Of a DNA stretch of 64,000 nt, positions 31,005 through 40,689 are shown piece by piece. Each line of letters starts with the position of its first letter. Position 1 is the stretch's first letter. The notes under the pieces were generated by a model. It made no database searches. It was not told where the DNA came from and worked only from the letters and a program-made list of their open reading frames with translations. The stretch is taken from contig NZ_CP088262.1 in NCBI RefSeq assembly GCF_021117365.1, positions 1,674,001 to 1,738,000 of the forward strand, in the 5' to 3' direction. This stretch comes from Nocardioides sp. cx-173. GTDB lineage: Bacteria; Actinomycetota; Actinomycetes; Propionibacteriales; Nocardioidaceae. A program made the translations under genes and the position numbers.

Positions 31005-32864
31005 GTGACCTCGCCCCGACCGCAGCGCCTCCGCTCACGTGGCTCCTCGGAGTTCCGCATGCGCGTCGGGTTCGTGGTGATCGCGATGGTGCTGTCCTTC
31101 TTCGGCGCCCGCCTGGTGCAGCTGCAGGGGCTGGACCCCGACCAGTACGCGGAGATGGCGGCGGCGGACGGCACCGTCCGGGTCATCCTCCCGGCCGAGC
31201 GTGGCGACATCCTCGACCGCAACGGCGAGCCACTCGCCAACTCCGCGGACGGCCTGATGGTGGTGGCCGATCCCGCGGTGACCGCGGGGCTCGCCCCCGA
31301 GCTCGCCAAGTTCCTCTCCACCCGCCTGGCCGTCGACTACTTCTCGACGCTCGAGCGACTCCGCGTGGAGGACAGCCGCTTCCAGTACATCGCCCGCCAG
31401 GTCCCGGCCCGCATCGCCTCCGACGTGCTGGACGAGGCCAAGCGCCGTGCCGCGGCCGCCAAGGAGGACGCGGAGCAGGCGAAGGAGGACGGCGACCGCG
31501 AGGCGCTCGAAGAGTACGAGGCCATCGCCGACGCGTACGGCGGTCTGGCGACGCGTCGCGACCCGGTGCGGGTCTACCCGGGCCGTGACATCGCGGCCAA
31601 CCTGGTCGGGTTCCTGGGCACGCCCAACCCCGACGGCACCGCCAAGCCCTCGGCCGGCTTCGAGGCGATGTTCAACGGCTTCCTGGCCGGCAAGGACGGC
31701 GAGGCGCGCTACCAGGTGGGCGCCGGGCACAAGATCCCGCTCGGCGACAACACCGTCACCGAGGCCGTGGACGGACACGACCTGCGCACCACGATCGACC
31801 GGGACCTGCAGTGGTACACCCAGCGGGTCCTGCACCAGACCCGGCTGAGCTCCGGCGGCGAGTCGGCCATCGCGGTGGTCATGGACAGCCGCACCGGCGA
31901 CGTCCTCGCGCTGGCCGACGACCCGACGTACGACGCCAGCGAGCCGCTGCAGGCGGACGAGGATGACTTCAAGTCGCGCGCCATGAGCGACGTCTACGAG
32001 CCCGGCTCGGTGCAGAAGGTGCTCACGATGGGCGCGCTGATCGACGCGGGCAAGGTCACCGCCCGCACGAAGCTGAAGGTGCCCGGCGTGCTGCGGCGCC
32101 AGGACCGGCCGATCGGCGACTGGTTCGACCACGGCCTGATCAAGCTGACCCTGGCCGGCGTCGTCGCCAAGTCCTCCAACATCGGCACGGTGCTGGCCGC
32201 CGACCGGTTCCAGGACGGCCAGCTGCGCGACTACCTCACCCGCTTCGGCATCGGCGAGCGCACCGACATCGGCGTCGGCGGGGAGACCGCGGGCCTGCTG
32301 CCCGACGGCAGCATGTGGACCAGCCAGACCGAGGACCGGATCGCGTTCGGGCAGTCGCTGTCGGTCAACGCGGTGCAGATGGCGGCGGCGGTCAACACCA
32401 TCGCCAACGGCGGGGTGCGGGTCGACCCGAGCCTGGTCAAGGGCTCGGCCTCGACGGAGCTGGGCACCGAGGTCGGCACCGACCACACGACGACCCGCCG
32501 GGTCATCAGCGAGGACGCCGCCCACCAGACGATGCTGATGATGGAGCGCGTCCTCGACCCCGAGGAGGGGGTCGCGCCGTCCGCGGCCGTGCCGGGCTAC
32601 CGGGTCGCCGGCAAGACCGGCACCGCGCAGCGCGTGGACCCCGAGTGCAAGTGCTATCGCGGCACCACGGTCTCCTTCGCCGGCTTCGCCCCGGCCGACG
32701 ACCCCCGCTTCACCGTCTACGTGGTCGTCCAGAACCCCAAGACCGGTGGCGGCGGCTCGGTCGGCGGCCCGGCGTTCGCCAAGCTGATGAGCTTCGCACT
32801 GCGCCGCTACGCCGTGCCCCCCACCGGCAGCGAGCCCTCCCGGCTGCCCGTCACGTGGCGATGA
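31005..32864 (+). CDS. ftsI: Septal peptidoglycan transpeptidase FtsI (PBP class B)
   Basis: A 619-residue class B penicillin-binding protein. It has an N-terminal membrane anchor (MRVGFVVIAMVLSFFGARLVQL), a pedestal with RGDILDRNGEPLA, and a transpeptidase domain with SxxK (Ser335-Val-Gln-Lys338), SxN (Ser390-Ser-Asn392) and KTG (537-539). It crosslinks septal peptidoglycan with FtsW. Residues about 143-180 are a charged Ala/Lys/Glu-rich helical insert in the pedestal. AGGAG precedes the GTG start. murE overlaps its stop by ATGA. Confidence 0.95.
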   Translation: MTSPRPQRLRSRGSSEFRMRVGFVVIAMVLSFFGARLVQLQGLDPDQYAEMAAADGTVRVILPAERGDILDRNGEPLANSADGLMVVADPAVTAGLAPELAKFLSTRLAVDYFSTLERLRVEDSRFQYIARQVPARIASDVLDEAKRRAAAAKEDAEQAKEDGDREALEEYEAIADAYGGLATRRDPVRVYPGRDIAANLVGFLGTPNPDGTAKPSAGFEAMFNGFLAGKDGEARYQVGAGHKIPLGDNTVTEAVDGHDLRTTIDRDLQWYTQRVLHQTRLSSGGESAIAVVMDSRTGDVLALADDPTYDASEPLQADEDDFKSRAMSDVYEPGSVQKVLTMGALIDAGKVTARTKLKVPGVLRRQDRPIGDWFDHGLIKLTLAGVVAKSSNIGTVLAADRFQDGQLRDYLTRFGIGERTDIGVGGETAGLLPDGSMWTSQTEDRIAFGQSLSVNAVQMAAAVNTIANGGVRVDPSLVKGSASTELGTEVGTDHTTTRRVISEDAAHQTMLMMERVLDPEEGVAPSAAVPGYRVAGKTGTAQRVDPECKCYRGTTVSFAGFAPADDPRFTVYVVVQNPKTGGGGSVGGPAFAKLMSFALRRYAVPPTGSEPSRLPVTWR

Positions 32865-34396
32865 GCCATGATCGTCAGGTGGCCATGTCCTCGAGCCGAC
32901 CCGAGCATCCCCACGTCGTCGCCCTCGCCGAGATCGTCGGCTGGTTGAGCCGGACCCACCGGGTCGAGGTCGTCGGCGACCTGGACGACGTCGAGGTCAC
33001 GGGGGTCACGCTGAGCTCCCAGCGGGTCTTCCCCGGCGACCTGTACGCCGCCCTTCCGGGGGCCCGCGCCCACGGCATCGCGTTCGCGAAGGCGGCGGTC
33101 GAGGCCGGAGCGGTCGCGGTGCTCACCGACGCCGACGGGGCGGCCGCCGCCGACATCGGCGTGCCGCTGGTGGTCGTCGCGCAGCCGCGCGAGGTGCTGG
33201 GCCGGCTGGCCGCGTTCGTGTACGGCGAGCCCGCCGCCGCTCTGCGGATGATCGGGGTCACCGGCACTCAGGGCAAGACCACCACGACCCGGCTGGCCGT
33301 CGACGGCCTGGAGCGATCGGGGGTGCGGGCCGCCGTGGTCGGCACCGTCGGCACCCGCATCGACGGGGTCGACGTGCGGACCGACCTCACGACCCCGGAG
33401 GCGCCGGACCTGCACGGGCTGTTCGCCCTCATGCGCGAGCGTGGCGTCGAGGCCTGCGCCATGGAGGTCTCCAGCCACGCGCTGGTCCTGGGGCGCGTGG
33501 ACGGCGTCGTCTTCGACGTGGCCGTCTTCCTCAACCTGGGCCGCGACCACCTCGACTTCCACGCCGACGTGGAGGAGTACTACGCGGCCAAGGCCTCGCT
33601 GTTCACGCCGGACCACGCCCGGCTCGCGCTGGTCAACGTCGACGACGAGCACGGCCGCCGGCTGGCCGGCGAGGCCGGCGTCCCGGTCCGCACGATGTCC
33701 TCGACCGGTCGCGAGGCCGACTGGCAGGCGGTGGACGTGGCCCTGCGCGCCGACGGCTCGTCGTTCACGGTCACGGGGCCGGGCGGGCTCCGGCTCGCCG
33801 CGGGCTGCCCCGTGCCGGGAGACTTCAACGTCGCCAACACGCTCGCCGCCGTGGCCGCCTGCGCGGAGGCCGGGTTGGACCCGGCCGCCGTCGCCGAGGG
33901 GATCCGCGCCGGCGCAGGCGTCCCGGGCCGCTTCGAACGGGTCGACGAGGGGCAGGACTTCGTGGTGGTGGTCGACTACGCCCACAAGCCGGACGCCGTC
34001 CGGGCCGCGATCGCCACGCTGCGGCCGCTGACCGAGGGCCGGGTGATCGTGGTGCTCGGCGCCGGCGGCGACCGCGACCCCGGCAAGCGACCGATCATGG
34101 CCGGCATCGCCGCCCGCCTGGCCGACGTGCTCGTCGTCACCGACGACAACCCGCGCACCGAGGACCCCGCCGCCATCCGCGCCGCGATGCTCTCCGGCGT
34201 CGAGGCCGGGGGTGCGGAGGTGCTCGAGATCGGGGACCGCCGGGCCGCGATCCACGAGGCCGTGCTCATGGCCCGGCCCGGCGACATCGTGCTGGTCGCC
34301 GGCAAGGGGCACGAGACCGGTCAGGAGATCCAGCACGTGGTGCATCCCTTCGACGACCGGGTCGTGGTCCGCGAGGCGCTGGCGGCGCGCCGATGA
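32861..34396 (+). CDS. murE: UDP-MurNAc-L-Ala-D-Glu:diamino acid ligase
   Basis: A 511-residue Mur ligase that adds the third peptide residue to the muropeptide. ATP-binding GVTGTQGKTTTTRLAVDGL, the middle motif EVSSHAL, and the C-terminal YAHKPDAVRAAI and DNPRTEDPAAI are visible. DNPRTEDP resembles the DNPR motif of meso-diaminopimelate-adding enzymes, although Nocardioides-type walls are known for LL-DAP. The ATG at 32861 overlaps the ftsI stop (ATGA); an internal ATG at 32885 is an alternative. murF overlaps by another ATGA. Confidence 0.94.
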   Translation: MSHDRQVAMSSSRPEHPHVVALAEIVGWLSRTHRVEVVGDLDDVEVTGVTLSSQRVFPGDLYAALPGARAHGIAFAKAAVEAGAVAVLTDADGAAAADIGVPLVVVAQPREVLGRLAAFVYGEPAAALRMIGVTGTQGKTTTTRLAVDGLERSGVRAAVVGTVGTRIDGVDVRTDLTTPEAPDLHGLFALMRERGVEACAMEVSSHALVLGRVDGVVFDVAVFLNLGRDHLDFHADVEEYYAAKASLFTPDHARLALVNVDDEHGRRLAGEAGVPVRTMSSTGREADWQAVDVALRADGSSFTVTGPGGLRLAAGCPVPGDFNVANTLAAVAACAEAGLDPAAVAEGIRAGAGVPGRFERVDEGQDFVVVVDYAHKPDAVRAAIATLRPLTEGRVIVVLGAGGDRDPGKRPIMAGIAARLADVLVVTDDNPRTEDPAAIRAAMLSGVEAGGAEVLEIGDRRAAIHEAVLMARPGDIVLVAGKGHETGQEIQHVVHPFDDRVVVREALAARR

Positions 34397-35790
34397 TCCC
34401 GCTCACGCTCGCCGAGCTCGCGGCCGTCGTGGGGGGCGAGGTCCACGGCGATCCCGCCCTCGTCGTCACCGGACCGGCGTACGTCGACACGCGCGAGGCG
34501 GCGCCCGGAGGGCTGTTCGTCGCGGTGGTGGGGGAGCGGGTCGACGGCCACGACTACGCCGAGGGGGCTCATGCCGTGCTCGGCAGCCGCCCCACCGTCG
34601 CTCCGACCGTGGTCGTGCCGGACCCGGTGGTGGCGCTCGGGCGGCTCGCGCGCCACGTCGTCGACACCCTCGGCACCCCGGTGCTCGCGCTCACCGGCTC
34701 CCAGGGCAAGACCGGCACGAAGGACTACCTCGCGCACGTGCTCGCGGCGGCGGGGCCGACGGTCGCCACGGCCGCCAACAACAACAACGAGCTGGGGGTC
34801 CCGCTCACGGTCCTGCGGGCCGGACCCGAGACCGCCTACCTCGTCGTCGAGATGGGGGCCCGCGGGCTGGGCCACATCGCCTACCTGTGCGACATCGCGC
34901 CGCCGACCGTGGCCGCGGTGCTCAACGTCGGCACCGCCCACATCGGCGAGTTCGGCACCCGGGAGGCCATCGCGCAGGCCAAGGGCGAGCTGGTCGAGGC
35001 CCTGCCGGCCGAGGGCACCGCGGTGCTCAACGCCGACGACGGGCTCACCGCCGCCATGGCCGCACGCACCCGTGCCGCCACCGTGACCTTCGGGGTGTCC
35101 GGCGACGTCGCGTGGCGCGCGGTCGAGCTCGACGAGCTCGGCCGGCCCCGCTTCGAGCTGGGCTACGACGGCGCCTGGCTGCCGGTGACGCTGGCGCAGA
35201 CGGGGGCGCACCAGGTCGCCAACGCGGCCGCGGCGGTCGCCATGGCCGTGGCCGTCGGCATGCCGTTCGTCGAGGCGGCCGGCGCGCTGGGATCGGCCCG
35301 GTCGGCCTCGCGCTGGCGGATGGAGCTGCACGAGCGCGGCGACGGGCTGCTGGTGGTCAACGACGCCTACAACGCCAACCCGGCCTCGATGGTCGCGGCG
35401 ATCGAGGCCCTCGCCGCCATCGGCGCGCGCGCCGGGCGCCGTACCGTCGCGGTGCTGGGGGAGATGCGCGAGCTCGGTCCGGACGCCCACGCCGCGCACG
35501 ACGAGGTGGGGCGGGCCGCCGCCGCCGCCGGGCTCGACGTGATCCTCGTCATCGGGGAGGCTGCCTCCGGCATTGCCGAGGGTGCTCGTCAGTCGGCGGG
35601 CTGGCAGGGTGACGTCGTCGTCACGGCGGGGCGCACCGAAGCCCTGGCCTGGTTGCGCGAGAATGTGGGCGCCCGGGATGCCGTCCTGGTCAAGGCCTCT
35701 CGCGGGGCCGCGCTCGAGGTGGTGGCCGACGGACTGCTGGCCACCGCGGCCGGCGCAGCGGAGCAAGCGGAGGGAGGGGCCACACCATGA
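34393..35790 (+). CDS. murF: UDP-MurNAc-tripeptide:D-alanyl-D-alanine ligase
   Basis: A 465-residue Mur ligase completing the UDP-MurNAc-pentapeptide. Motifs are [19 protein letters not shown] (ATP loop), [26 protein letters not shown] and [18 protein letters not shown], where the NDAYNANP loop is specific for MurF. It starts at an ATG within the murE stop (ATGA), and its own stop overlaps mraY in the same way, so murE, murF and mraY are translationally chained. Confidence 0.95.
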   Translation: MIPLTLAELAAVVGGEVHGDPALVVTGPAYVDTREAAPGGLFVAVVGERVDGHDYAEGAHAVLGSRPTVAPTVVVPDPVVALGRLARHVVDTLGTPVLALTGSQGKTGTKDYLAHVLAAAGPTVATAANNNNELGVPLTVLRAGPETAYLVVEMGARGLGHIAYLCDIAPPTVAAVLNVGTAHIGEFGTREAIAQAKGELVEALPAEGTAVLNADDGLTAAMAARTRAATVTFGVSGDVAWRAVELDELGRPRFELGYDGAWLPVTLAQTGAHQVANAAAAVAMAVAVGMPFVEAAGALGSARSASRWRMELHERGDGLLVVNDAYNANPASMVAAIEALAAIGARAGRRTVAVLGEMRELGPDAHAAHDEVGRAAAAAGLDVILVIGEAASGIAEGARQSAGWQGDVVVTAGRTEALAWLRENVGARDAVLVKASRGAALEVVADGLLATAAGAAEQAEGGATP

Positions 35791-36872
35791 GAGCGATCCT
35801 GCTCGGCGGCGGCCTGTCCCTGCTGATCTCCCTGCTCGGCACCCGCGTGGCGATCACCTACTTCACCCGCTGGGGCTACGGCCAGGAGATCCGCGACGAC
35901 GGGCCGACCAGCCACCACACCAAGCGCGGCACGCCCACGATGGGCGGGGTGGTCATCATCCTCGCCACGGTGCTCGCCTACTTCGCCGCGAAGCTGATCA
36001 CGATGAGCGCGCCGTCGGCGTCCGCGCTGCTGCTGCTCTTCCTCTTCGTCGGGATGGGCCTCGTGGGCTTCGTCGACGACTACATCAAGATCTCGCGCCA
36101 GCGCAGCCTGGGGCTGCGCAGCAAGGCCAAGATGGCCGGGCAGACCGTGATCGCCGTGGTCTTCGGGGTGCTGGCGCTCTCGCCGTGGCTCGAGGACGCC
36201 AACGGGCGGACGCCGGCGTCGGAGAAGGTGTCGTTCCTGCGCGAGATCGACTGGCTGGCCCTGCCGATGATCGTGGCGATCGCCGTGATCTGGCTGATCG
36301 TTACCGCGACCAGCAACGGGGTCAACCTCACCGACGGCCTCGACGGCCTGGCCACCGGCGCGAGTGTGATGGTGTTCGGCGCCTACATGCTGGTCAACAT
36401 CTGGCAGAACAACCAGTTCTGCCAGGAGGACCCGAGCGGGCAGTGCTACAACGTCCGCGACCCGCTGGACCTGGCGGTCATCGCGGCCGCCATCACCGGG
36501 GCCTGCTTCGGCTTCCTGTGGTGGAACGCCGCGCCCGCGGCGATCTTCATGGGCGACACCGGCTCCCTCGCGCTGGGCGGCGCCCTGGCCGGTTTCGCGA
36601 TCCTGACCCGCACCGAGCTGCTGCTGGTCATCCTCGGCGGCATCTTCGTGCTCGAGACCCTCTCGGTGATGATGCAGGTGACGTGGTTCAAGACCACCAA
36701 GCGGCTCACCGGCACCGGGCGACGGATCTTCCGGATCGCCCCGATCCATCACCACTTCGAGATGATGGGCTGGGACCAGGTCACCGTCGTGATCCGGTTC
36801 TGGATCATCACCGGGCTGTTCGTGGCCACCGGCCTGGGCGTCTTCTACGCCGAGTGGGTGGCGCGTCTGTGA
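35787..36872 (+). CDS. mraY: Phospho-MurNAc-pentapeptide translocase
   Basis: A 361-residue polytopic enzyme with about ten membrane spans. It attaches phospho-MurNAc-pentapeptide to undecaprenyl phosphate, forming lipid I. Signatures are [34 protein letters not shown] with the catalytic Asp pair, [24 protein letters not shown] and [16 protein letters not shown]. It overlaps murF by ATGA and murD by GTGA. Confidence 0.96.
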   Translation: MRAILLGGGLSLLISLLGTRVAITYFTRWGYGQEIRDDGPTSHHTKRGTPTMGGVVIILATVLAYFAAKLITMSAPSASALLLLFLFVGMGLVGFVDDYIKISRQRSLGLRSKAKMAGQTVIAVVFGVLALSPWLEDANGRTPASEKVSFLREIDWLALPMIVAIAVIWLIVTATSNGVNLTDGLDGLATGASVMVFGAYMLVNIWQNNQFCQEDPSGQCYNVRDPLDLAVIAAAITGACFGFLWWNAAPAAIFMGDTGSLALGGALAGFAILTRTELLLVILGGIFVLETLSVMMQVTWFKTTKRLTGTGRRIFRIAPIHHHFEMMGWDQVTVVIRFWIITGLFVATGLGVFYAEWVARL

Positions 36873-38338
36873 ACGTGGACCACCTCGGTCGGCTGGACTC
36901 CTGGGAGGGGGTCCACGCCGTCGTCGCCGGCTTCGGCGTGTCCGGCTTCGCGGCGGCCGACAACCTGACCCACCTCGGTGCCAGCGTCACCGCGCTCGCG
37001 GAGGGCGCGCGCAACGCCGAGGAGCTGGAGAAGGCCGAGCTGCTGGAGATCCTCGGCGCGAAGGTCCTGCTCCACGAGGGTGCGACCGCGACCCTGCCTC
37101 CCGACGTCGACCTGGTCGTCACCTCGCCCGGCTTCCGCCCCGATGCGCCGCTGCTGGTGCAGGCACAGGAGCGTGGCGTTCCGGTCTGGGGCGAGGTCGA
37201 GCTGGCCTGGCGACTGCGCGACCCGGCCCACGACACGCCCTGGCTGTGCGTCACCGGCACCAACGGCAAGACCACCACCGTCCAGATGCTCGACGCGATC
37301 CTGCGCGCGGCCGGGCTGCGCAGCCGCGCGGTGGGCAACGTCGGCACCCCGATCGTCGAGGCCGTGATGGACCCCGAGCCCTACGACGTGCTCGCCGTCG
37401 AGCTGTCCAGCTTCCAGCTGCACTACACGCACACGATGAGCCCCCAGGCCGCCGCCGTGCTCAACGTCGCGGAGGACCACCTCGACTGGTACGAGTCGAT
37501 GGACGACTACGTCGCCGACAAGGGACGCATCTACCAGCGCACCCAGCTCGCGTGCGTCTACAACGTGGCCGACCCGGTCACCGAGCAGCTGGTGCGCGAG
37601 GCGGACGTCGTCGAGGGCGCCCGCGCGGTCGGGTTCACGCTGGGCATGCCCGCGGTGGGCATGGTGGGCATGGTCGAGGACATCCTCGCCGACCGGGCGT
37701 TCGTCGCCCAGCGCGACAGCAGCGCCGCGGAGCTGTGCACGGTGGGGGACCTGGCCTCCGACGCACCCCACTTCGTGCAGAACGCGCTGGCCGCGGCCGC
37801 GCTCGCCCGCGCCCACGGTGTGAGCCAGGCCGCCGTACGCGACGGGCTGCGGGAGTTCCGCCCCGACGGTCACCGGATCGCGCTCGTCGCCGAGGCCGAC
37901 GGGGTGGCCTGGGTCGACGACTCCAAGGCCACCAACCCGCACGCCGCGCAGTCCTCGCTGCAGGCCTACGACCGCGTCGTGTGGGTCGCCGGTGGCCTGG
38001 CCAAGGGCGCCCGCTTCGACGACCTCGTGGTGGCCGTGCGCGAGCGGCTCCGGGGAGCCGTGCTCATCGGCCGGGACCGCCAGGTCATCGCCGAGGCGCT
38101 TTCGCGACACGCACCCGATGTGCCGGTCTTGACCGTGGACGGCGGCGAGACTGGGACCCAGGACGATGGACGGGCCCTGATGGGGCGTGTCGTGGACGCG
38201 GCGGCCGGCCTGGCCGGAGCCGGGGACACGGTGCTCCTCGCGCCGGGATGCGCCTCGATGGACCAGTTCACGAGCTATGCGGCGCGAGGCGACGCCTTCG
38301 CCGCGGCAGTCCGGGACCGGCTCGACGACCAGCGCTAG
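36869..38338 (+). CDS. murD: UDP-MurNAc-L-alanine:D-glutamate ligase
   Basis: A 489-residue Mur ligase. It has an N-terminal Rossmann domain ([17 protein letters not shown]), central ATP loop [40 protein letters not shown], then the C-terminal [16 protein letters not shown] and [22 protein letters not shown]. It adds D-Glu to UDP-MurNAc-L-Ala. The GTG at 36869 overlaps the mraY stop (GTGA). A methionine/glycine-rich stretch ([15 protein letters not shown]) near residue 262 is unusual but in frame. Confidence 0.95.
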   Translation: MNVDHLGRLDSWEGVHAVVAGFGVSGFAAADNLTHLGASVTALAEGARNAEELEKAELLEILGAKVLLHEGATATLPPDVDLVVTSPGFRPDAPLLVQAQERGVPVWGEVELAWRLRDPAHDTPWLCVTGTNGKTTTVQMLDAILRAAGLRSRAVGNVGTPIVEAVMDPEPYDVLAVELSSFQLHYTHTMSPQAAAVLNVAEDHLDWYESMDDYVADKGRIYQRTQLACVYNVADPVTEQLVREADVVEGARAVGFTLGMPAVGMVGMVEDILADRAFVAQRDSSAAELCTVGDLASDAPHFVQNALAAAALARAHGVSQAAVRDGLREFRPDGHRIALVAEADGVAWVDDSKATNPHAAQSSLQAYDRVVWVAGGLAKGARFDDLVVAVRERLRGAVLIGRDRQVIAEALSRHAPDVPVLTVDGGETGTQDDGRALMGRVVDAAAGLAGAGDTVLLAPGCASMDQFTSYAARGDAFAAAVRDRLDDQR

Positions 38339-38351
38339 GAGGAGGTGGCAC

Positions 38352-39593
38352 GTGACCACCGCGAACCCCGAGCGCTCCACCCGTCTGCGGCGCAGCCCGT
38401 GGCCCTCCGCCTTCGGCACCTGGCGACGCGCCGTCAGCGACGCCCTCGCGCGACCGCTGACGTCGTACTACCTGCTGATGGGCGCCGCCGCGCTGCTGCT
38501 GACCATCGGGCTGATCATGGTGCTGAGCGCCTCCAGCGTCTTCTCCTTCCGCGCCACCGGCGACTCGTTCACGATCGTGCGCCGCCAGCTGATGTGGGTG
38601 ATCCTCGGGCTGCCGGCGGCGTACGTCGTCAGCCGGCTGCCCCCCCGCTGGGTGCGCCGGCTCGCCTACGTCGGCTTCTCCGTCTCGCTGCTGCTGCTCG
38701 CGCTGACCGCGAAGTTCGGCGTCGAGCGCAACGGCAACACCAACTGGCTGCCCCTCGGCCCGCTGGTCATCCAGCCCTCGGAGATCGCCAAGCTCGCCCT
38801 GGTCATCTGGGCCGCCCACATCTACGCCAACAAGGAGCGCCGCCTCGCGAGCTTCCACCAGATCGTGGTGCCGGTGGTCCCGGGCATGCTGCTCGCGACC
38901 GGCCTGGTGATCTTCGGTCGTGACCTGGGCACGGCGCTGATCCTGTTCGCGATCCTGCTCGGGATGCTGTGGGTGGTGGGCGCACCGGCCCGCTTCTTCA
39001 TCATGTCGTCGCTCATCGTGGGCGTCGGCGTGTTCGCGATGGCGTCGACCAACCCCGAGCGGTTCGCCCGCATCACCACGTTCATCGACCCGTTCAAGGA
39101 CTTCCACGGCACGGGCTGGCAGCCTGCCCACGGCCTCTACGCCCTCTCCAGCGGCGGCACCTTCGGACAGGGCATCGGCGCCAGCCAGCAGAAGTGGGGG
39201 GACCTGCCCGAGGCCCACACCGACTTCATCTTCGCCGTGCTCGGCGAGGAGCTCGGTCTGGTCGGCACCCTCCTGGTCGTCGGGCTGTTCCTCACCATCG
39301 CCTACGCCGCGCTGCGCATCGCGCGCGAGACCGTCGACCCGTTCGTGCGCTACTGCAGCTTCGGGATCGTGGTGTGGCTGATCGGCCAGATGATCGTCAA
39401 CGTCGGCATGGTGCTCGCCCTGCTGCCGGTCATCGGCATCCCGCTCCCGCTCGTGTCCTACGGCGGGTCCAGCCTGCTGCCCACCCTCGTCGCCCTCGGC
39501 CTGCTCGTCGGGTTCGCCCGCCGCGAGCCGGAGGCCGCCCGGGCCCTGGCCCAGCGCAAGAGGGTCCGCTCCGCGGGCCTCTCCGCGCGATGA
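38352..39593 (+). CDS. ftsW: Peptidoglycan glycosyltransferase FtsW (SEDS)
   Basis: A 413-residue SEDS protein with about ten membrane spans. It polymerises lipid II at the septum with FtsI. Visible are VLSASSVFSFRATGDSFTIVRRQLMW, LGPLVIQPSEIAKLALVIWAAH with the conserved PSE(I/L)AKL, GRDLGTALI, GGTFGQGIGASQQKWGDLPEAHTDFIFAVLGEELG, and the closing PLPLVSYGGSSLLPTL. AGGAGG (38338-38343) precedes the GTG start. The basic N-terminus faces the cytosol. Confidence 0.95.
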   Translation: MTTANPERSTRLRRSPWPSAFGTWRRAVSDALARPLTSYYLLMGAAALLLTIGLIMVLSASSVFSFRATGDSFTIVRRQLMWVILGLPAAYVVSRLPPRWVRRLAYVGFSVSLLLLALTAKFGVERNGNTNWLPLGPLVIQPSEIAKLALVIWAAHIYANKERRLASFHQIVVPVVPGMLLATGLVIFGRDLGTALILFAILLGMLWVVGAPARFFIMSSLIVGVGVFAMASTNPERFARITTFIDPFKDFHGTGWQPAHGLYALSSGGTFGQGIGASQQKWGDLPEAHTDFIFAVLGEELGLVGTLLVVGLFLTIAYAALRIARETVDPFVRYCSFGIVVWLIGQMIVNVGMVLALLPVIGIPLPLVSYGGSSLLPTLVALGLLVGFARREPEAARALAQRKRVRSAGLSAR

Positions 39594-39606
39594 GACGATT
39601 CGGCTG

Positions 39607-40689
39607 ATGCGCGTCCTGCTCGCCGGCGGTGGAACCGCCGGCCACACCTCACCCCTGCTCGCCACCGCCGACGCCCTGCGGCGGCTCGACCCGAGCGTGG
39701 AGATCACCTGCCTCGGCACGCCCCGCGGCCTGGAGAGCACGGTGGTCCCGGCCGCCGGCTACCCCCTCGAGCTGATCCCCCCGGTGCCGCTGCCCCGGCG
39801 CCCCAACGCCGACCTCCTGCGCGTGCCCGGGCGGCTGCGCGGCGCGGTGAAGGAGACCCTTGCGGTCTTCGACCGGGTCCGGCCCGACGTGGTCGTCGGC
39901 TACGGCGGCTACGTGTCGATGCCCGCCTACCTCGCCGCCCGCCGGCGCCGGCTGCCGCTCGTGGTCCACGAGCAGAACACCGTGCCGGGCCTGGCCAACA
40001 AGGCGGGCGCACGGGTCGCCGCGCGGGTCGCCGTCAGCTTCCCGGACACCCCGCTGCCCCGGGCCGAGTACGTCGGGCTGCCGATCCGCCGGATGATCTC
40101 CCAGCTCGACCGGGCCGCGCTGCGCGAGGAGGCCCGCGCCTTCTTCGGCCTCGACCCGGACCGGCCGACGCTCGTGGTCACCGGCGGGTCGCAGGGCGCG
40201 CGCCGGCTCAACCAGGCGGTCTCGGGCGCGGCCTCCGCCCTCGGTGACGCCGGGGTCCAGGTGCTGCACGTCGTCGGGCCCAAGGGCGAGGCCACCCCGG
40301 CCGCGCCGTCCTCGACGGGAGCGCCGTACGTCGTGGTCGGGTTCGTGGACCGCATGGACCTGGCTCTGGCCGCGGCCGATCTCATGGTGTGCCGGGCCGG
40401 TGCGTCCAGCGTCGTCGAGGCCGCGGCCACCGGCGTGCCCGCCATCTTCGTCCCGCTGCCGATCGGCAACGGCGAGCAGGTGCGCAACGCCCAGCCGGTG
40501 GTCGACGCCGGGGGAGCGCTGCTGGTCGCCGACGCCGACCTGACGCCTGAGTGGGTGGCCGGCCACGTGCCCGCCCTGGCCACCGACCCCGCGCGGCTCG
40601 CCGCCATGAGCGCGGCGGCGACCGCGCTCGTCCCACGCGACGCCGACGAGAGGCTGGCCGCGATCGTGCTCGAGGCGGCCGGCTCGTGA
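39607..40689 (+). CDS. murG: Lipid II synthase MurG (GlcNAc transferase)
   Basis: A 360-residue GT28 glycosyltransferase that adds GlcNAc to lipid I on the inner membrane face. It has the glycine-rich loop LAGGGTAGHTSPLLATADAL, PDVVVGYGGYVSMPAYLAA, HEQNTVPGLANK, VTGGSQGARRLN and the donor-site MVCRAGASSVVEAAATGVPAIFVPLP. No Shine-Dalgarno is seen in the 13 bases after ftsW; a weak GACGAT seven bases before the ATG could give an internal leaderless start. murC overlaps its stop by GTGA. Confidence 0.95.
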   Translation: MRVLLAGGGTAGHTSPLLATADALRRLDPSVEITCLGTPRGLESTVVPAAGYPLELIPPVPLPRRPNADLLRVPGRLRGAVKETLAVFDRVRPDVVVGYGGYVSMPAYLAARRRRLPLVVHEQNTVPGLANKAGARVAARVAVSFPDTPLPRAEYVGLPIRRMISQLDRAALREEARAFFGLDPDRPTLVVTGGSQGARRLNQAVSGAASALGDAGVQVLHVVGPKGEATPAAPSSTGAPYVVVGFVDRMDLALAAADLMVCRAGASSVVEAAATGVPAIFVPLPIGNGEQVRNAQPVVDAGGALLVADADLTPEWVAGHVPALATDPARLAAMSAAATALVPRDADERLAAIVLEAAGS

